A DNA stretch of 40,615 bases from Bordetella parapertussis. GTDB lineage: Bacteria > Pseudomonadota > Gammaproteobacteria > Burkholderiales > Burkholderiaceae_C. A program made the translations under genes and the position numbers. Each line of letters starts with the position of its first letter. The stretch's first letter is position 1. The notes under the pieces are model-generated. The model searched no databases and was not told the origin of the DNA. It saw only the letters and a list, made by a program, of their open reading frames with translations. The stretch spans positions 1 to 40,615 of the forward strand of contig CAMDKD010000025.1 in the NCBI GenBank assembly GCA_945901125.1, written 5' to 3'. Below are positions 8,155 through 14,574 of the stretch, piece after piece.

Positions 8155-9012
8155 TCAAGCTGAAAAATCGTTTTCCAGCAACGGGTGTTTTTTGGTCACA
8201 ACATCTAATTCGACCAAGGTTTCTAACAAGGCTTTCATCTTGCCCAGCGGTACAGCGTTCGGGCCGTCTGACCAGGCTTCATCCGGCTTCGGGTGGGTTT
8301 CCATGAACAAACCCGCCACCCCGGCAGCCACGCCTGCGCGCGCCAACACCGGCACCATGTCGCGCGCGCCGCCGCTGCTGGTGCCTTGGCCGCCCGGTTT
8401 TTGCACCGAGTGTGTCACATCGAACACCACAGGAGCGCCGGTTTTGCGCATCTCGGCCAGGCTGCTCATGTCGGCCACCAGGTTGTTATAGCCAAAGCTG
8501 ACACCGCGCTCACACGCCAGGAAGTTATCTTCAGGCAAGCCTTTTTCACGCGCGGCTGCACGCGCTTTGTCTATCACGTTGACCATGTCCCAAGGCGCTA
8601 AGAACTGGCCCTTTTTGATATTGACCGGTTTGCCCGATTGAGCGACAGCCCGGATGAAATCGGTTTGTCTGCACAAAAACGCCGGGGTTTGCAACACATC
8701 GACCACGCTGGCCACTGTGGCTATTTGAGATTCTTCGTGTACATCGGTCAACACCGGCAGCTGAAGTTGTCGGCGCACTTCGTCCAGAATTTTCAAACCG
8801 GCGTCCATGCCCACACCGCGCTGCGTGCTGCCGGAAGAGCGGTTGGCCTTGTCGAAGGAACCTTTGTAAATGAGCGGAATGCCCAGGCCGCTGCAAATCT
8901 CTTGCAGTGTCCCGGCCACGTCCAAAGACATTTGCAAACCCTCTATAGAGCAAGTGCCGGCAATCAAAAAAAACCTATGCTCTAACCCGGCGTCAAAGCC
9001 GCAGAGCTTCAT
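8155..9012 (-). CDS. kdsA: 3-deoxy-8-phosphooctulonate (KDO-8-P) synthase
   Basis: A 285-residue enzyme that condenses arabinose-5-phosphate with PEP to give KDO-8-phosphate for lipopolysaccharide inner core. Motifs include KANRSSGSTQRGVG, KKGQFLAPWDM and DVTHSVQKPGG. The N-terminal strand reads FLIAGTCSIEG with Cys21 where non-metal enzymes have Asn. With the His of DVTHSV and the acidic residues of METHPKPDEAWSDGPN this matches the metal-dependent class of KdsA (inference). The ATG at 9012 is chosen because it overlaps the pyrG stop (ATGA, 9009-9012) and follows a purine-rich AAGGTGGTGG; an in-frame extension upstream lies inside pyrG. Confidence 0.96.
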   Translation of the reverse strand: MKLCGFDAGLEHRFFLIAGTCSIEGLQMSLDVAGTLQEICSGLGIPLIYKGSFDKANRSSGSTQRGVGMDAGLKILDEVRRQLQLPVLTDVHEESQIATVASVVDVLQTPAFLCRQTDFIRAVAQSGKPVNIKKGQFLAPWDMVNVIDKARAAAREKGLPEDNFLACERGVSFGYNNLVADMSSLAEMRKTGAPVVFDVTHSVQKPGGQGTSSGGARDMVPVLARAGVAAGVAGLFMETHPKPDEAWSDGPNAVPLGKMKALLETLVELDVVTKKHPLLENDFSA

Positions 9013-10676
9013 GCCACCACCTTGAGTTTTTGACGCTCGGATTGGTAGGAAAGGGCTGCATGCACAAACGCGTTGAACAGCGGGTGACCGTCCCACGGAG
9101 TGGATTTGAACTCGGGGTGGAATTGCACGCCTATGTACCAGGGGTGGACGCTGCGCGGGAGTTCGACGATTTCCGTCAGGTGTTCTTGCTGCGTCAGCGC
9201 GGAGATGACCAGACCGGCTTCGCGCAATTTATCTAAATAGTTGACGTTGGCTTCATAACGGTGGCGGTGACGCTCGGTCACCACATCGCCGTAAATTTCA
9301 TGGGCCAGCGTGCCTTTGGAGACGTTTGAAGTTTGTGCACCCAGACGCATTGTGCCGCCCATGTCGGACTTTGCATCCCGCTGCTTGGTACTGCCGTCGG
9401 CGTCTTTCCATTCGGTGATGAGCGCGATCACCGGGTGCGGGCTGTCGGGCTCAAACTCGGTGCTGTTCGCATCTTTCAAACCTGCCACATGGCGTGCGTA
9501 TTCGATGGTGGCGATTTGCATGCCTAAACAAATGCCGAGGTAAGGCACTTTGTGTTCCCGCGCATAGCGGGCCGCGCAAATTTTGCCTTCGATGCCGCGT
9601 TTGCCGAAACCGCCGGGCACCAAAATGGCATCGAAACGCGAGAGCTGCGCCGTGTTCTCGGGTGTGAGGATTTCAGAATCTATGTACTCGATGTGCACCC
9701 GTGCGTGGTTGCGTATACCGGCGTGGCGCAGCGCTTCGTTCAGCGATTTGTAGCTGTCGGACAGGTCGACGTATTTGCCGACCATGGCGATGCGCAACTC
9801 GAACTCGGGATGTTCGACAGCGTGCACCAGTTCGTCCCAGCGCTTCAAGCTGGCAGGCGGCGTGTTGAGCTTGAGCTTTTCGCAAATGAGTGCGTCCAGG
9901 CCTTGCTCGTGCAGCATGCGCGGCACTTTGTAAATCGTGTCCACGTCCCACATGGAGATCACGCCCCATTCGGGCACGTTGGAGAACAGCGAAATTTTCG
10001 AGCGTTCTTCCTGCGGAATAGGCCGGTCGGCGCGACACACCAAGGCGTCTGCCTGTATACCGATTTCGCGCAGTTTTTGTGCCGTGTGCTGGGTGGGTTT
10101 GGTTTTGAGTTCACCGGCAGCGGCAATCCACGGCACATAACTCAGGTGCACAAAGGCCGCGTTATGCGGGCCCATGCGCAGGCTCATCTGGCGCACGGCT
10201 TCCAAAAACGGCAGCGATTCGATGTCACCAACGGTGCCGCCGACTTCAACAATGGCCACCTCCACCGCGTCCGGCGTGCCAACACCGGCACCGCGTTTGA
10301 TGAAGTCTTGGATTTCATTGGTGATGTGCGGAATGACTTGCACCGTGGTGCCCAGGTAGTCGCCGCGACGTTCTTTTTCCAGCACGCTTTTATAGATTTG
10401 GCCGGTGGTGAAGTTGTTGGTGCGGCGCATGCGCGTGGTGATGAAGCGCTCGTAATGGCCTAAGTCCAGGTCGGTTTCGGCGCCGTCTTCGGTAACAAAC
10501 ACCTCGCCGTGTTCGAACGGCGACATGGTGCCGGGGTCGACGTTGATGTAGGGGTCGAGCTTGATGAGGGTGACTTTAAGGCCCCGCGATTCAAGAATCG
10601 CGGCTAAAGAGGCAGCGGCGATTCCCTTGCCCAGGGAAGACACCACACCGCCGGTGACAAACACAAATTTGGTCAT
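9009..10676 (-). CDS. pyrG: CTP synthase
   Basis: A 555-residue enzyme that aminates UTP to CTP using glutamine. The synthetase half starts MTKFVFVTGGVVSSLGKG, with the P-loop-like VSSLGKG. The glutaminase half carries VPGGFGKRG, the nucleophile Cys in YLGICLGMQIA, and the His/Glu pair in VQFHPEFKS. An in-frame GTG or ATG upstream (to 10718) would add 14 residues absent from the family, so the ATG at 10676 is used. It is the first gene of the pyrG-kdsA-eno-ftsB operon. Confidence 0.98.
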   Translation of the reverse strand: MTKFVFVTGGVVSSLGKGIAAASLAAILESRGLKVTLIKLDPYINVDPGTMSPFEHGEVFVTEDGAETDLDLGHYERFITTRMRRTNNFTTGQIYKSVLEKERRGDYLGTTVQVIPHITNEIQDFIKRGAGVGTPDAVEVAIVEVGGTVGDIESLPFLEAVRQMSLRMGPHNAAFVHLSYVPWIAAAGELKTKPTQHTAQKLREIGIQADALVCRADRPIPQEERSKISLFSNVPEWGVISMWDVDTIYKVPRMLHEQGLDALICEKLKLNTPPASLKRWDELVHAVEHPEFELRIAMVGKYVDLSDSYKSLNEALRHAGIRNHARVHIEYIDSEILTPENTAQLSRFDAILVPGGFGKRGIEGKICAARYAREHKVPYLGICLGMQIATIEYARHVAGLKDANSTEFEPDSPHPVIALITEWKDADGSTKQRDAKSDMGGTMRLGAQTSNVSKGTLAHEIYGDVVTERHRHRYEANVNYLDKLREAGLVISALTQQEHLTEIVELPRSVHPWYIGVQFHPEFKSTPWDGHPLFNAFVHAALSYQSERQKLKVVA

Positions 10677-11045
10677 GTCCAAAGCGGGAACGCACGGTTC
10701 CCTGTAGGTGGAAAACAAGATTATAGGGGGGAGGTGTTGAACCAGAAAGACGCAGCCGTTTGGCGGGTGAGCGTAGCCGTGTGCATTTGGTCAAGGCCCT
10801 TAAAGAGTGCAAAAACATTTACGCATGATGCAAAAGATAGCGATTTTCAAGCATCACACCGAATGTTTACATGATCAATATTTCTGCTCAACAACTTTCA
10901 AAACCGTTAATTTGTAGGGTGTGAAAAGTGAATCTTTGAATCAACAATCTATGTCTAATTCATGTTTAAAAACCTTTCAATTAAATCTAATGAATACAAA
11001 TCCACGATTGCAGTTGATCTCTAAGCCTTTAAGGAAAAAACCGTC
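10677..11045. other. 369-bp gap with leader of the DUF1566 gene cluster
   Basis: The left part holds the pyrG promoter. From about 10810 the sequence becomes clearly AT-rich compared with the flanking housekeeping genes and stays so up to the ribosome site AAGGAAAA (about 11031-11038) of the first DUF1566 gene. I see no open frame, no RNA gene and no strong hairpin. The composition change marks the left border of the accessory island. The promoter for the DUF1566 cluster is probably in this AT-rich stretch, but I could not assign a convincing -35/-10 pair. Confidence 0.5.
10720..10725 (-). promoter_or_regulatory. Consensus -10 box upstream of pyrG
   Basis: On the minus strand TATAAT occurs 43 bp before the pyrG ATG. 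The matching -35 (TTTCTG at 17 bp) is poor. A run of C lies just upstream of the -10. PyrG expression in several bacteria responds to CTP through the initiation region, but no such element is claimed here. Confidence 0.45.
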
Positions 11046-11834
11046 ATGAAAAATCCGCTTTGTTTGCAATGGACTAAACCTCGCTTGTGGCAGTCGCTGC
11101 TATGCACTGTCATGGTTGTGCTTGCTGGTTGTGGTGGCGGAGGGGGAGGGAGCGAATCAACCCAACGCACCACCATAATGGTGCCCCTGACTGATACCGG
11201 AATTACTTCCGAGCAATGCTACGGTGAGGGAAGCAACACACTCGTCAGCTGCACCAGCATAGAAGCCACCAGCCTCAACAACAAGCAAGACGGCATGGTG
11301 GGCCGCGATGTGACCAGCGCTGACCAAACTGACGGCAAGCTAGGCTTTAGTTACAGCCTTGTGCCAAACAGTGGTGGCGGCACTTACAACAAAACCGAAT
11401 GCGTGAAAGACAACATCACCGGCCTGATGTGGGAGGGCAAACCCGCCAGCGGCACACGCGGCAACCCGGAGCTGGACCCTAACGGCCAATATTCCAACTA
11501 CGCCTCGGGCTTATTCGGCACGGAAGATCAAGTAAAAGCCAACACCAATGCCCAAGGCTACGTGAACGCGGTAAATGCCGCCGGGCTGTGTGGTCACAAA
11601 GATTGGCGGCTGCCTGAGGCCAGTGAATTGCAAAGCATTGTGGATTACGGTGTTGCCTCGGGATCGAGCATTGATGGCAACTGGTTTCCGAATACAAAAC
11701 CAGATTCGTATTGGACCTCGTCCCCTTATGTGGAGAGCTCGAGCTCGGTCCACGCGTGGTACTTCAATTTCGGCGATGGCAGCGTCGAAAACGAGCACCG
11801 CGGCGACCTCTACTACGTTCGCCTTGTGCGCTAG
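11046..11834 (+). CDS. DUF1566 lipoprotein with hypervariable C-terminus (candidate DGR target 1)
   Basis: A 262-residue protein with a lipoprotein signal: hydrophobic stretch then VLAGC with lipidation Cys29, followed by a Gly-rich spacer, so it is probably anchored in a membrane facing outward. The second half is a DUF1566 (Lcl C-terminal, C-type-lectin-like) domain: NITGLMWEG, CGHKDWRLPEASELQSIVD and YWTSSPYVESSSSVHAWYF. It ends FGDGSVENEHRGDLYYVRLVR, matching the architecture of DGR-diversified DUF1566 receptors in which a mutable binding face lies before a constant YVRLVR end. It is the longest of three tandem paralogues and the only one with a lipobox. Binding partner unknown. Confidence 0.85.
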   Translation: MKNPLCLQWTKPRLWQSLLCTVMVVLAGCGGGGGGSESTQRTTIMVPLTDTGITSEQCYGEGSNTLVSCTSIEATSLNNKQDGMVGRDVTSADQTDGKLGFSYSLVPNSGGGTYNKTECVKDNITGLMWEGKPASGTRGNPELDPNGQYSNYASGLFGTEDQVKANTNAQGYVNAVNAAGLCGHKDWRLPEASELQSIVDYGVASGSSIDGNWFPNTKPDSYWTSSPYVESSSSVHAWYFNFGDGSVENEHRGDLYYVRLVR

Positions 11835-11880
11835 TGGGTGTGGTGCGCGTGTGTGGTGTTGCCCGTCAGTATTTTGCAAC
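11709..11880 (+). repeat. Variable region 1 plus constant GT-rich tail
   Basis: It starts at the conserved Tyr-Trp of YWTSSPYV, runs through the variable codons, and ends in the shared block GTTCGCCTTGTGCGCTAG (from 11817). The same non-coding tail as in copies 2 and 3 follows, to about 11880. Variable codons here are mostly NNC (11 of the 14 I aligned). The constant end spanning the stop codon resembles a DGR homing-initiation sequence. Confidence 0.6.
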
Positions 11881-11896
11881 CAGAAGGGAATGAAAA

Positions 11897-12358
11897 ATGA
11901 AACAAAAAATCACATCATGCCTGCTAGGCATGGGGCTGCTGGTCGCTGTAGGACTTTCCTACGGCGCGGATCGCTTTAGCTATAGCAGTGATGGCAGTGA
12001 AGTGACTGACAACACTACAGGCCTGATATGGAAGCGTTGTGCCGAGGGCATGACCTGGAGTGGCAGCAGTTGCACAGGCTCTGCAACCAAATACAGACAT
12101 AAGGCGGCATTGCAGCTTCGCATAAATGGCTGGCGCTTGCCTAACATCAAAGAGCTTGCCAGCATTGTGGATCGCAGTAAGTCCAACCCCGCGATTACTG
12201 ACCCTAGCGCATTTCCAAACACACCATATGACACCTTCTTTTGGTCCTCGTCCCCCTATGTTGGTTATTCGGAATACGCTTGGTACGTCGATTTCAACGA
12301 TGGCGAAGTCGCCAACAACTACCGCGACAACGACTTCTACGTTCGCCTTGTGCGCTAG
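11897..12358 (+). CDS. DUF1566 secreted protein with hypervariable C-terminus (candidate DGR target 2)
   Basis: A 153-residue protein with a Sec signal peptide (about 1-23, cut near YGA-DRF), without a lipobox Cys. It is nearly all DUF1566 domain: TTGLIWKRCAEGMTWSG, NGWRLPNIKELASIVDRS and FFWSSSPYVGYSEYAWYVDF. The end is NDGEVANNYRDNDFYVRLVR, where A-N-N-Y and D-N-D-F replace E-N-E-H and G-D-L-Y of copy 1. A GAAGGGAATG stretch supplies the ribosome site. The gene and its leader are clearly duplicated as the next gene: the first 12 residues are identical. The two pairs of Cys may form disulfides in the exported domain. Confidence 0.85.
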   Translation: MKQKITSCLLGMGLLVAVGLSYGADRFSYSSDGSEVTDNTTGLIWKRCAEGMTWSGSSCTGSATKYRHKAALQLRINGWRLPNIKELASIVDRSKSNPAITDPSAFPNTPYDTFFWSSSPYVGYSEYAWYVDFNDGEVANNYRDNDFYVRLVR

Positions 12359-12405
12359 TGGGTGTGGTGCGCGTGTGGTGGTGTTGCCCGTCAGTATTTT
12401 GCAAC
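12239..12405 (+). repeat. Variable region 2 plus constant GT-rich tail
   Basis: Same organisation as copy 1. Its constant tail (12341-12405) starts at the same GTTCGCC block and is almost identical to the tails of copies 1 and 3, with one extra base in the GTGTG run. Variable codons: 12 of 14 end in C. Confidence 0.6.
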
Positions 12406-12421
12406 CATAAGGGAATGAAAA

Positions 12422-12904
12422 ATGAAACAAAAAATCACATCATGCCTGCTAGGCACGGGGCTGCTGGCCGCTTTAGGGCTGGCCTACGGCGCGGAACGCT
12501 TTAGCTATAGTAACAATGGCAGTGAGGTGACCGACAGCGCCACAGGCCTGATATGGAAGCGTTGTGCCGAGGGCATGACCTGGAGTGGTGTTAGTTGCAC
12601 AGGCTCTGCAGCCGAGTACACACATGAGGCGGCATTGCAGCTTGGCAAAAATGGCTGGCACAAAAATGGCTGGCGCTTGCCTAACATCAAAGAGCTGACT
12701 AGCATTGTGGACCGTAGTCGCAAAAGCCCGGCCATTGTCCCGACGGCATTTCCAACCACCACACCAGTCTTCTTTTGGACCTCGTCCCCCTATGTGGGTA
12801 ATTCGGTCAACGCTTGGTTCGTCGATTTCTATGATGGCGGCGTCTACGGCTCCTTCAACACCAGCAAACGCTACGGCAGGAACGTCGTTCGCCTTGTGCG
12901 CTAG
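12422..12904 (+). CDS. DUF1566 secreted protein with hypervariable C-terminus (candidate DGR target 3)
   Basis: A 160-residue paralogue of the preceding gene, sharing its signal peptide, the KRCAEGMTWSG block and NGWRLPNIKEL. It has two local length changes. A short in-frame duplication (KNGWH then KNGW, near residue 77) precedes the WRLP motif, and four extra residues (NTSK) sit inside the variable region. The end is YDGGVYGSFNTSKRYGRNVVRLVR, so nearly every exposed position differs from copies 1 and 2, while the surrounding WTSSPYV and VRLVR are kept. It is the last of the three co-directional copies and the only one followed by a GC hairpin. Confidence 0.83.
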   Translation: MKQKITSCLLGTGLLAALGLAYGAERFSYSNNGSEVTDSATGLIWKRCAEGMTWSGVSCTGSAAEYTHEAALQLGKNGWHKNGWRLPNIKELTSIVDRSRKSPAIVPTAFPTTTPVFFWTSSPYVGNSVNAWFVDFYDGGVYGSFNTSKRYGRNVVRLVR

Positions 12905-12940
12905 TGGGTGTGGTGCGCGTGTGTGGTGTTGCCCGTCAGT
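12773..12940 (+). repeat. Variable region 3 plus constant GT-rich tail
   Basis: Same organisation as copies 1 and 2. The shared tail runs 12887-12940 and then diverges at CAGT. Variable codons: 11 of 14 aligned ones end in C, plus a 12-nt insertion not found in the other two. Confidence 0.6.
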
Positions 12941-12944
12941 GTTT

Positions 12945-12961
12945 GGGCGGCGAAGCCGCTT
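12945..12961 (+). other. GC hairpin with GAA loop after the third variable region
   Basis: GCGGC-GAA-GCCGC (12947-12959) gives a 5-bp perfect stem, extendable by two G-T pairs. It begins a few bases past the end of the shared tail. In characterised DGRs a hairpin or cruciform just downstream of the homing-initiation sequence promotes retrohoming. The stem here is short, it has no T-run for a terminator reading, and the match is suggestive only. Confidence 0.35.
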
Positions 12962-13056
12962 TGGGTTGGGATGGGCTGCGAGTGCTTTGCAACAACGCCA
13001 AGCGCCGCAAGGCTGGGGCTGGAAAGTGGTGGATTAAATAGCTTCAAAAAATGCAT

Positions 13057-14103
13057 TTACGGTAGGCCATACCAAATGGATCGACCACCTCCATGTCTCG
13101 CAAGCAGCCCTTTTTTAACGAGATTGCCGAAAGTTGTTTTAAGCGTATTGGGGCTGGCACCATACGCACGAACCATATCGCGTGACGTTACTCGGCCATG
13201 GTCACGAACATAATCCAATATATGCACAGCCAGCTCTGGCAATGCTGCAAGAGTTCCTTTTTCTCGCTCAACTTTAGAGGCAAGTCTGCGCTTTTGTTGT
13301 TGCAATGCCCGCATAAAAAACAATAGCCAAGGCTGCCAGTTTGGCGCTTCATTGCGCAAGGATTGCTGGGTTTGGCGCAGAGCCAAGTAATAAGCTTCTT
13401 TGCTGTGCTCAATAACGCTTTCAAGTGAGCTGTATGGCACATAGGCATAACCTGCCTTTAGAAGCAAGAGCGTGGTCAATATTCGGCTCAGTCGGCCATT
13501 TCCATCTTGAAAAGGATGAATTTCTAAAAAAGTCACGATGAACACTGCAACGATCAACAGCGGGTGCAGTCTCCCAAGTTCCTGCGCATTCTTAAACCAA
13601 TCAAGCAATTCAGTCATACGTCGTGGCGTGTCAAACGCTGTGGCCGTTTCAAAAACGACGCCAACCATCTTTCCTTTGGCATCAAAGGCCACCACATTGT
13701 TTGATAACTTCTTGTAATCCCCCCTGTGACGTTCATCCTTTAGGCTGTAACGCAACAAATCGCGGTGCAACTGTTTGATGTGGTTCTCGCTGACTTGGAT
13801 GTCGTTAAAAGCATGGAAAATCATTTCCATTGTTTCGGCATAGCCTGCAACCTCTTGCTCATCGCGGCTGTCAAACTTCTGGATTTTCAGCTTGGGAAGA
13901 AGTTTTTCGACCTCACGGTCTGTCAGTTTGCTGCCTTCAATTCGGGTTGAAGAACCTATGCTCTCAATGGTGGCCACATGCCGCAGTGCATGGAGTCGTT
14001 CCGGAGCCAGCGTTCCAAGGGCGCGCCAGGCCCCTTTAAATTCGTCAACTTCGCTCAGTAAATTGAGTAATTCAGCGGTAATTTGTATGGATTCGGTGTT
14101 CAT
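13057..14103 (-). CDS. Fic family protein with self-inhibitory motif and C-terminal winged helix
   Basis: A 348-residue Fic-fold enzyme, expected to transfer AMP (or another nucleotide moiety) onto a target protein hydroxyl. The core motif HPFQDGNGRLSR is complete at 196-207 with catalytic His196. The N-terminal stretch SSTRIEG (51-57) fits the (S/T)xxxE(G/N) inhibitory helix of class II Fic proteins, with Glu56 the likely ATP-clashing residue, so no separate antitoxin is needed. The C-terminal 60 residues (AVHILDYVRDHGRVTSRDMV onward) look like a winged helix that may bind its own upstream DNA. Such solo Fic-HTH proteins occur widely on islands. Target unknown. The repeat array at 14118-14211 is directly upstream. 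Confidence 0.9.
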   Translation of the reverse strand: MNTESIQITAELLNLLSEVDEFKGAWRALGTLAPERLHALRHVATIESIGSSTRIEGSKLTDREVEKLLPKLKIQKFDSRDEQEVAGYAETMEMIFHAFNDIQVSENHIKQLHRDLLRYSLKDERHRGDYKKLSNNVVAFDAKGKMVGVVFETATAFDTPRRMTELLDWFKNAQELGRLHPLLIVAVFIVTFLEIHPFQDGNGRLSRILTTLLLLKAGYAYVPYSSLESVIEHSKEAYYLALRQTQQSLRNEAPNWQPWLLFFMRALQQQKRRLASKVEREKGTLAALPELAVHILDYVRDHGRVTSRDMVRAYGASPNTLKTTFGNLVKKGLLARHGGGRSIWYGLP

Positions 14104-14117
14104 AACGCCGAATGTAC

Positions 14118-14211
14118 ACCTGATTAGACCCGATTGTCAGCCAGAATAGACCCGAATAGAAGCTATGAGATTGTTAAAGTTGACCTGAATGCAGACCTGA
14201 TTAGGCCTGAA
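14118..14211. repeat. Phased array of seven GACCTGAAT-like motifs between fic and the AbrB gene
   Basis: Copies of xCCYGAWT begin at 14118, 14128, 14140 (degenerate), 14150, 14183, 14194 and 14204. Spacings are 10, 12, 10, 33, 11 and 10 bp, close to whole helical turns, so they would present on one face of the helix. They lie immediately upstream of fic and upstream of the divergent AbrB-type gene, the place expected for an autoregulatory operator. Confidence 0.5.
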
Positions 14212-14274
14212 TCCTTACCCGGTAATACAATGCAATCCAAACATTGCACAAGCACTCACACAAGTAGTAGCAAC

Positions 14275-14511
14275 ATGCTTTCTACCCTTACTAGCAAAGG
14301 CCAAGTCACCATTCCGCAAGCCTTGCGCCAGCAGTTGGGTTTGGCGACTGGGCAAGCCGTGGAGTTTGCGCTCAGCCCCGACGCCACCTGCATCATGCTG
14401 CGCCCGGCACCTTCGGCGCGTCAATCGCACAAAGAAGGTTTTGGCATGGTCAAGCTCAGCGGCCCGCATGTGGCTGCCGATTGGGACGCGGCCCAATTGC
14501 TCAAGCCATGA
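14275..14511 (+). CDS. AbrB/MazE-type antitoxin-like protein
   Basis: A 78-residue protein starting MLSTLTSKGQVTIPQALRQQ, a textbook swapped-hairpin AbrB DNA-binding domain (about 2-45: SKGQVTIP, then LGLATGQAVEF). The C-terminal half, FGMVKLSGPHVAADWDA, resembles the toxin-binding tails of VapB-like antitoxins partnered with PIN toxins. The start at 14275 is set by the domain; in-frame ATGs at 14230 and earlier would add a low-complexity Ser/Thr extension. A VapC toxin would be expected immediately downstream, but only a 28-codon frame is there, so the antitoxin appears orphaned. Confidence 0.75.
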   Translation: MLSTLTSKGQVTIPQALRQQLGLATGQAVEFALSPDATCIMLRPAPSARQSHKEGFGMVKLSGPHVAADWDAAQLLKP

Positions 14512-14574
14512 AGCAGGCCACTTGTCATCTGCTCCTGTCTATGTCAGTTGCTTTCATATTGGTGATTTCCAGGT

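Noticed and set aside
9552..10463. Long plus-strand frame opposite pyrG (and similar frames opposite eno, bamC and parE)
   Set aside because: Antisense shadows of strongly conserved genes in a GC-rich codon context; no ribosome sites or domains.
10677..13056. A DGR reverse transcriptase, accessory Avd gene or template repeat near the DUF1566 trio
   Set aside because: I read the gaps and frames around the trio and found no reverse-transcriptase motif and no second copy of the variable region outside the three genes. The claim is limited to candidate target genes.
12908..13213. Open frame of about 100 codons after the third DUF1566 gene
   Set aside because: It runs through the shared non-coding tail and the 3' end of fic on the other strand, with no ribosome site and no recognisable domain.
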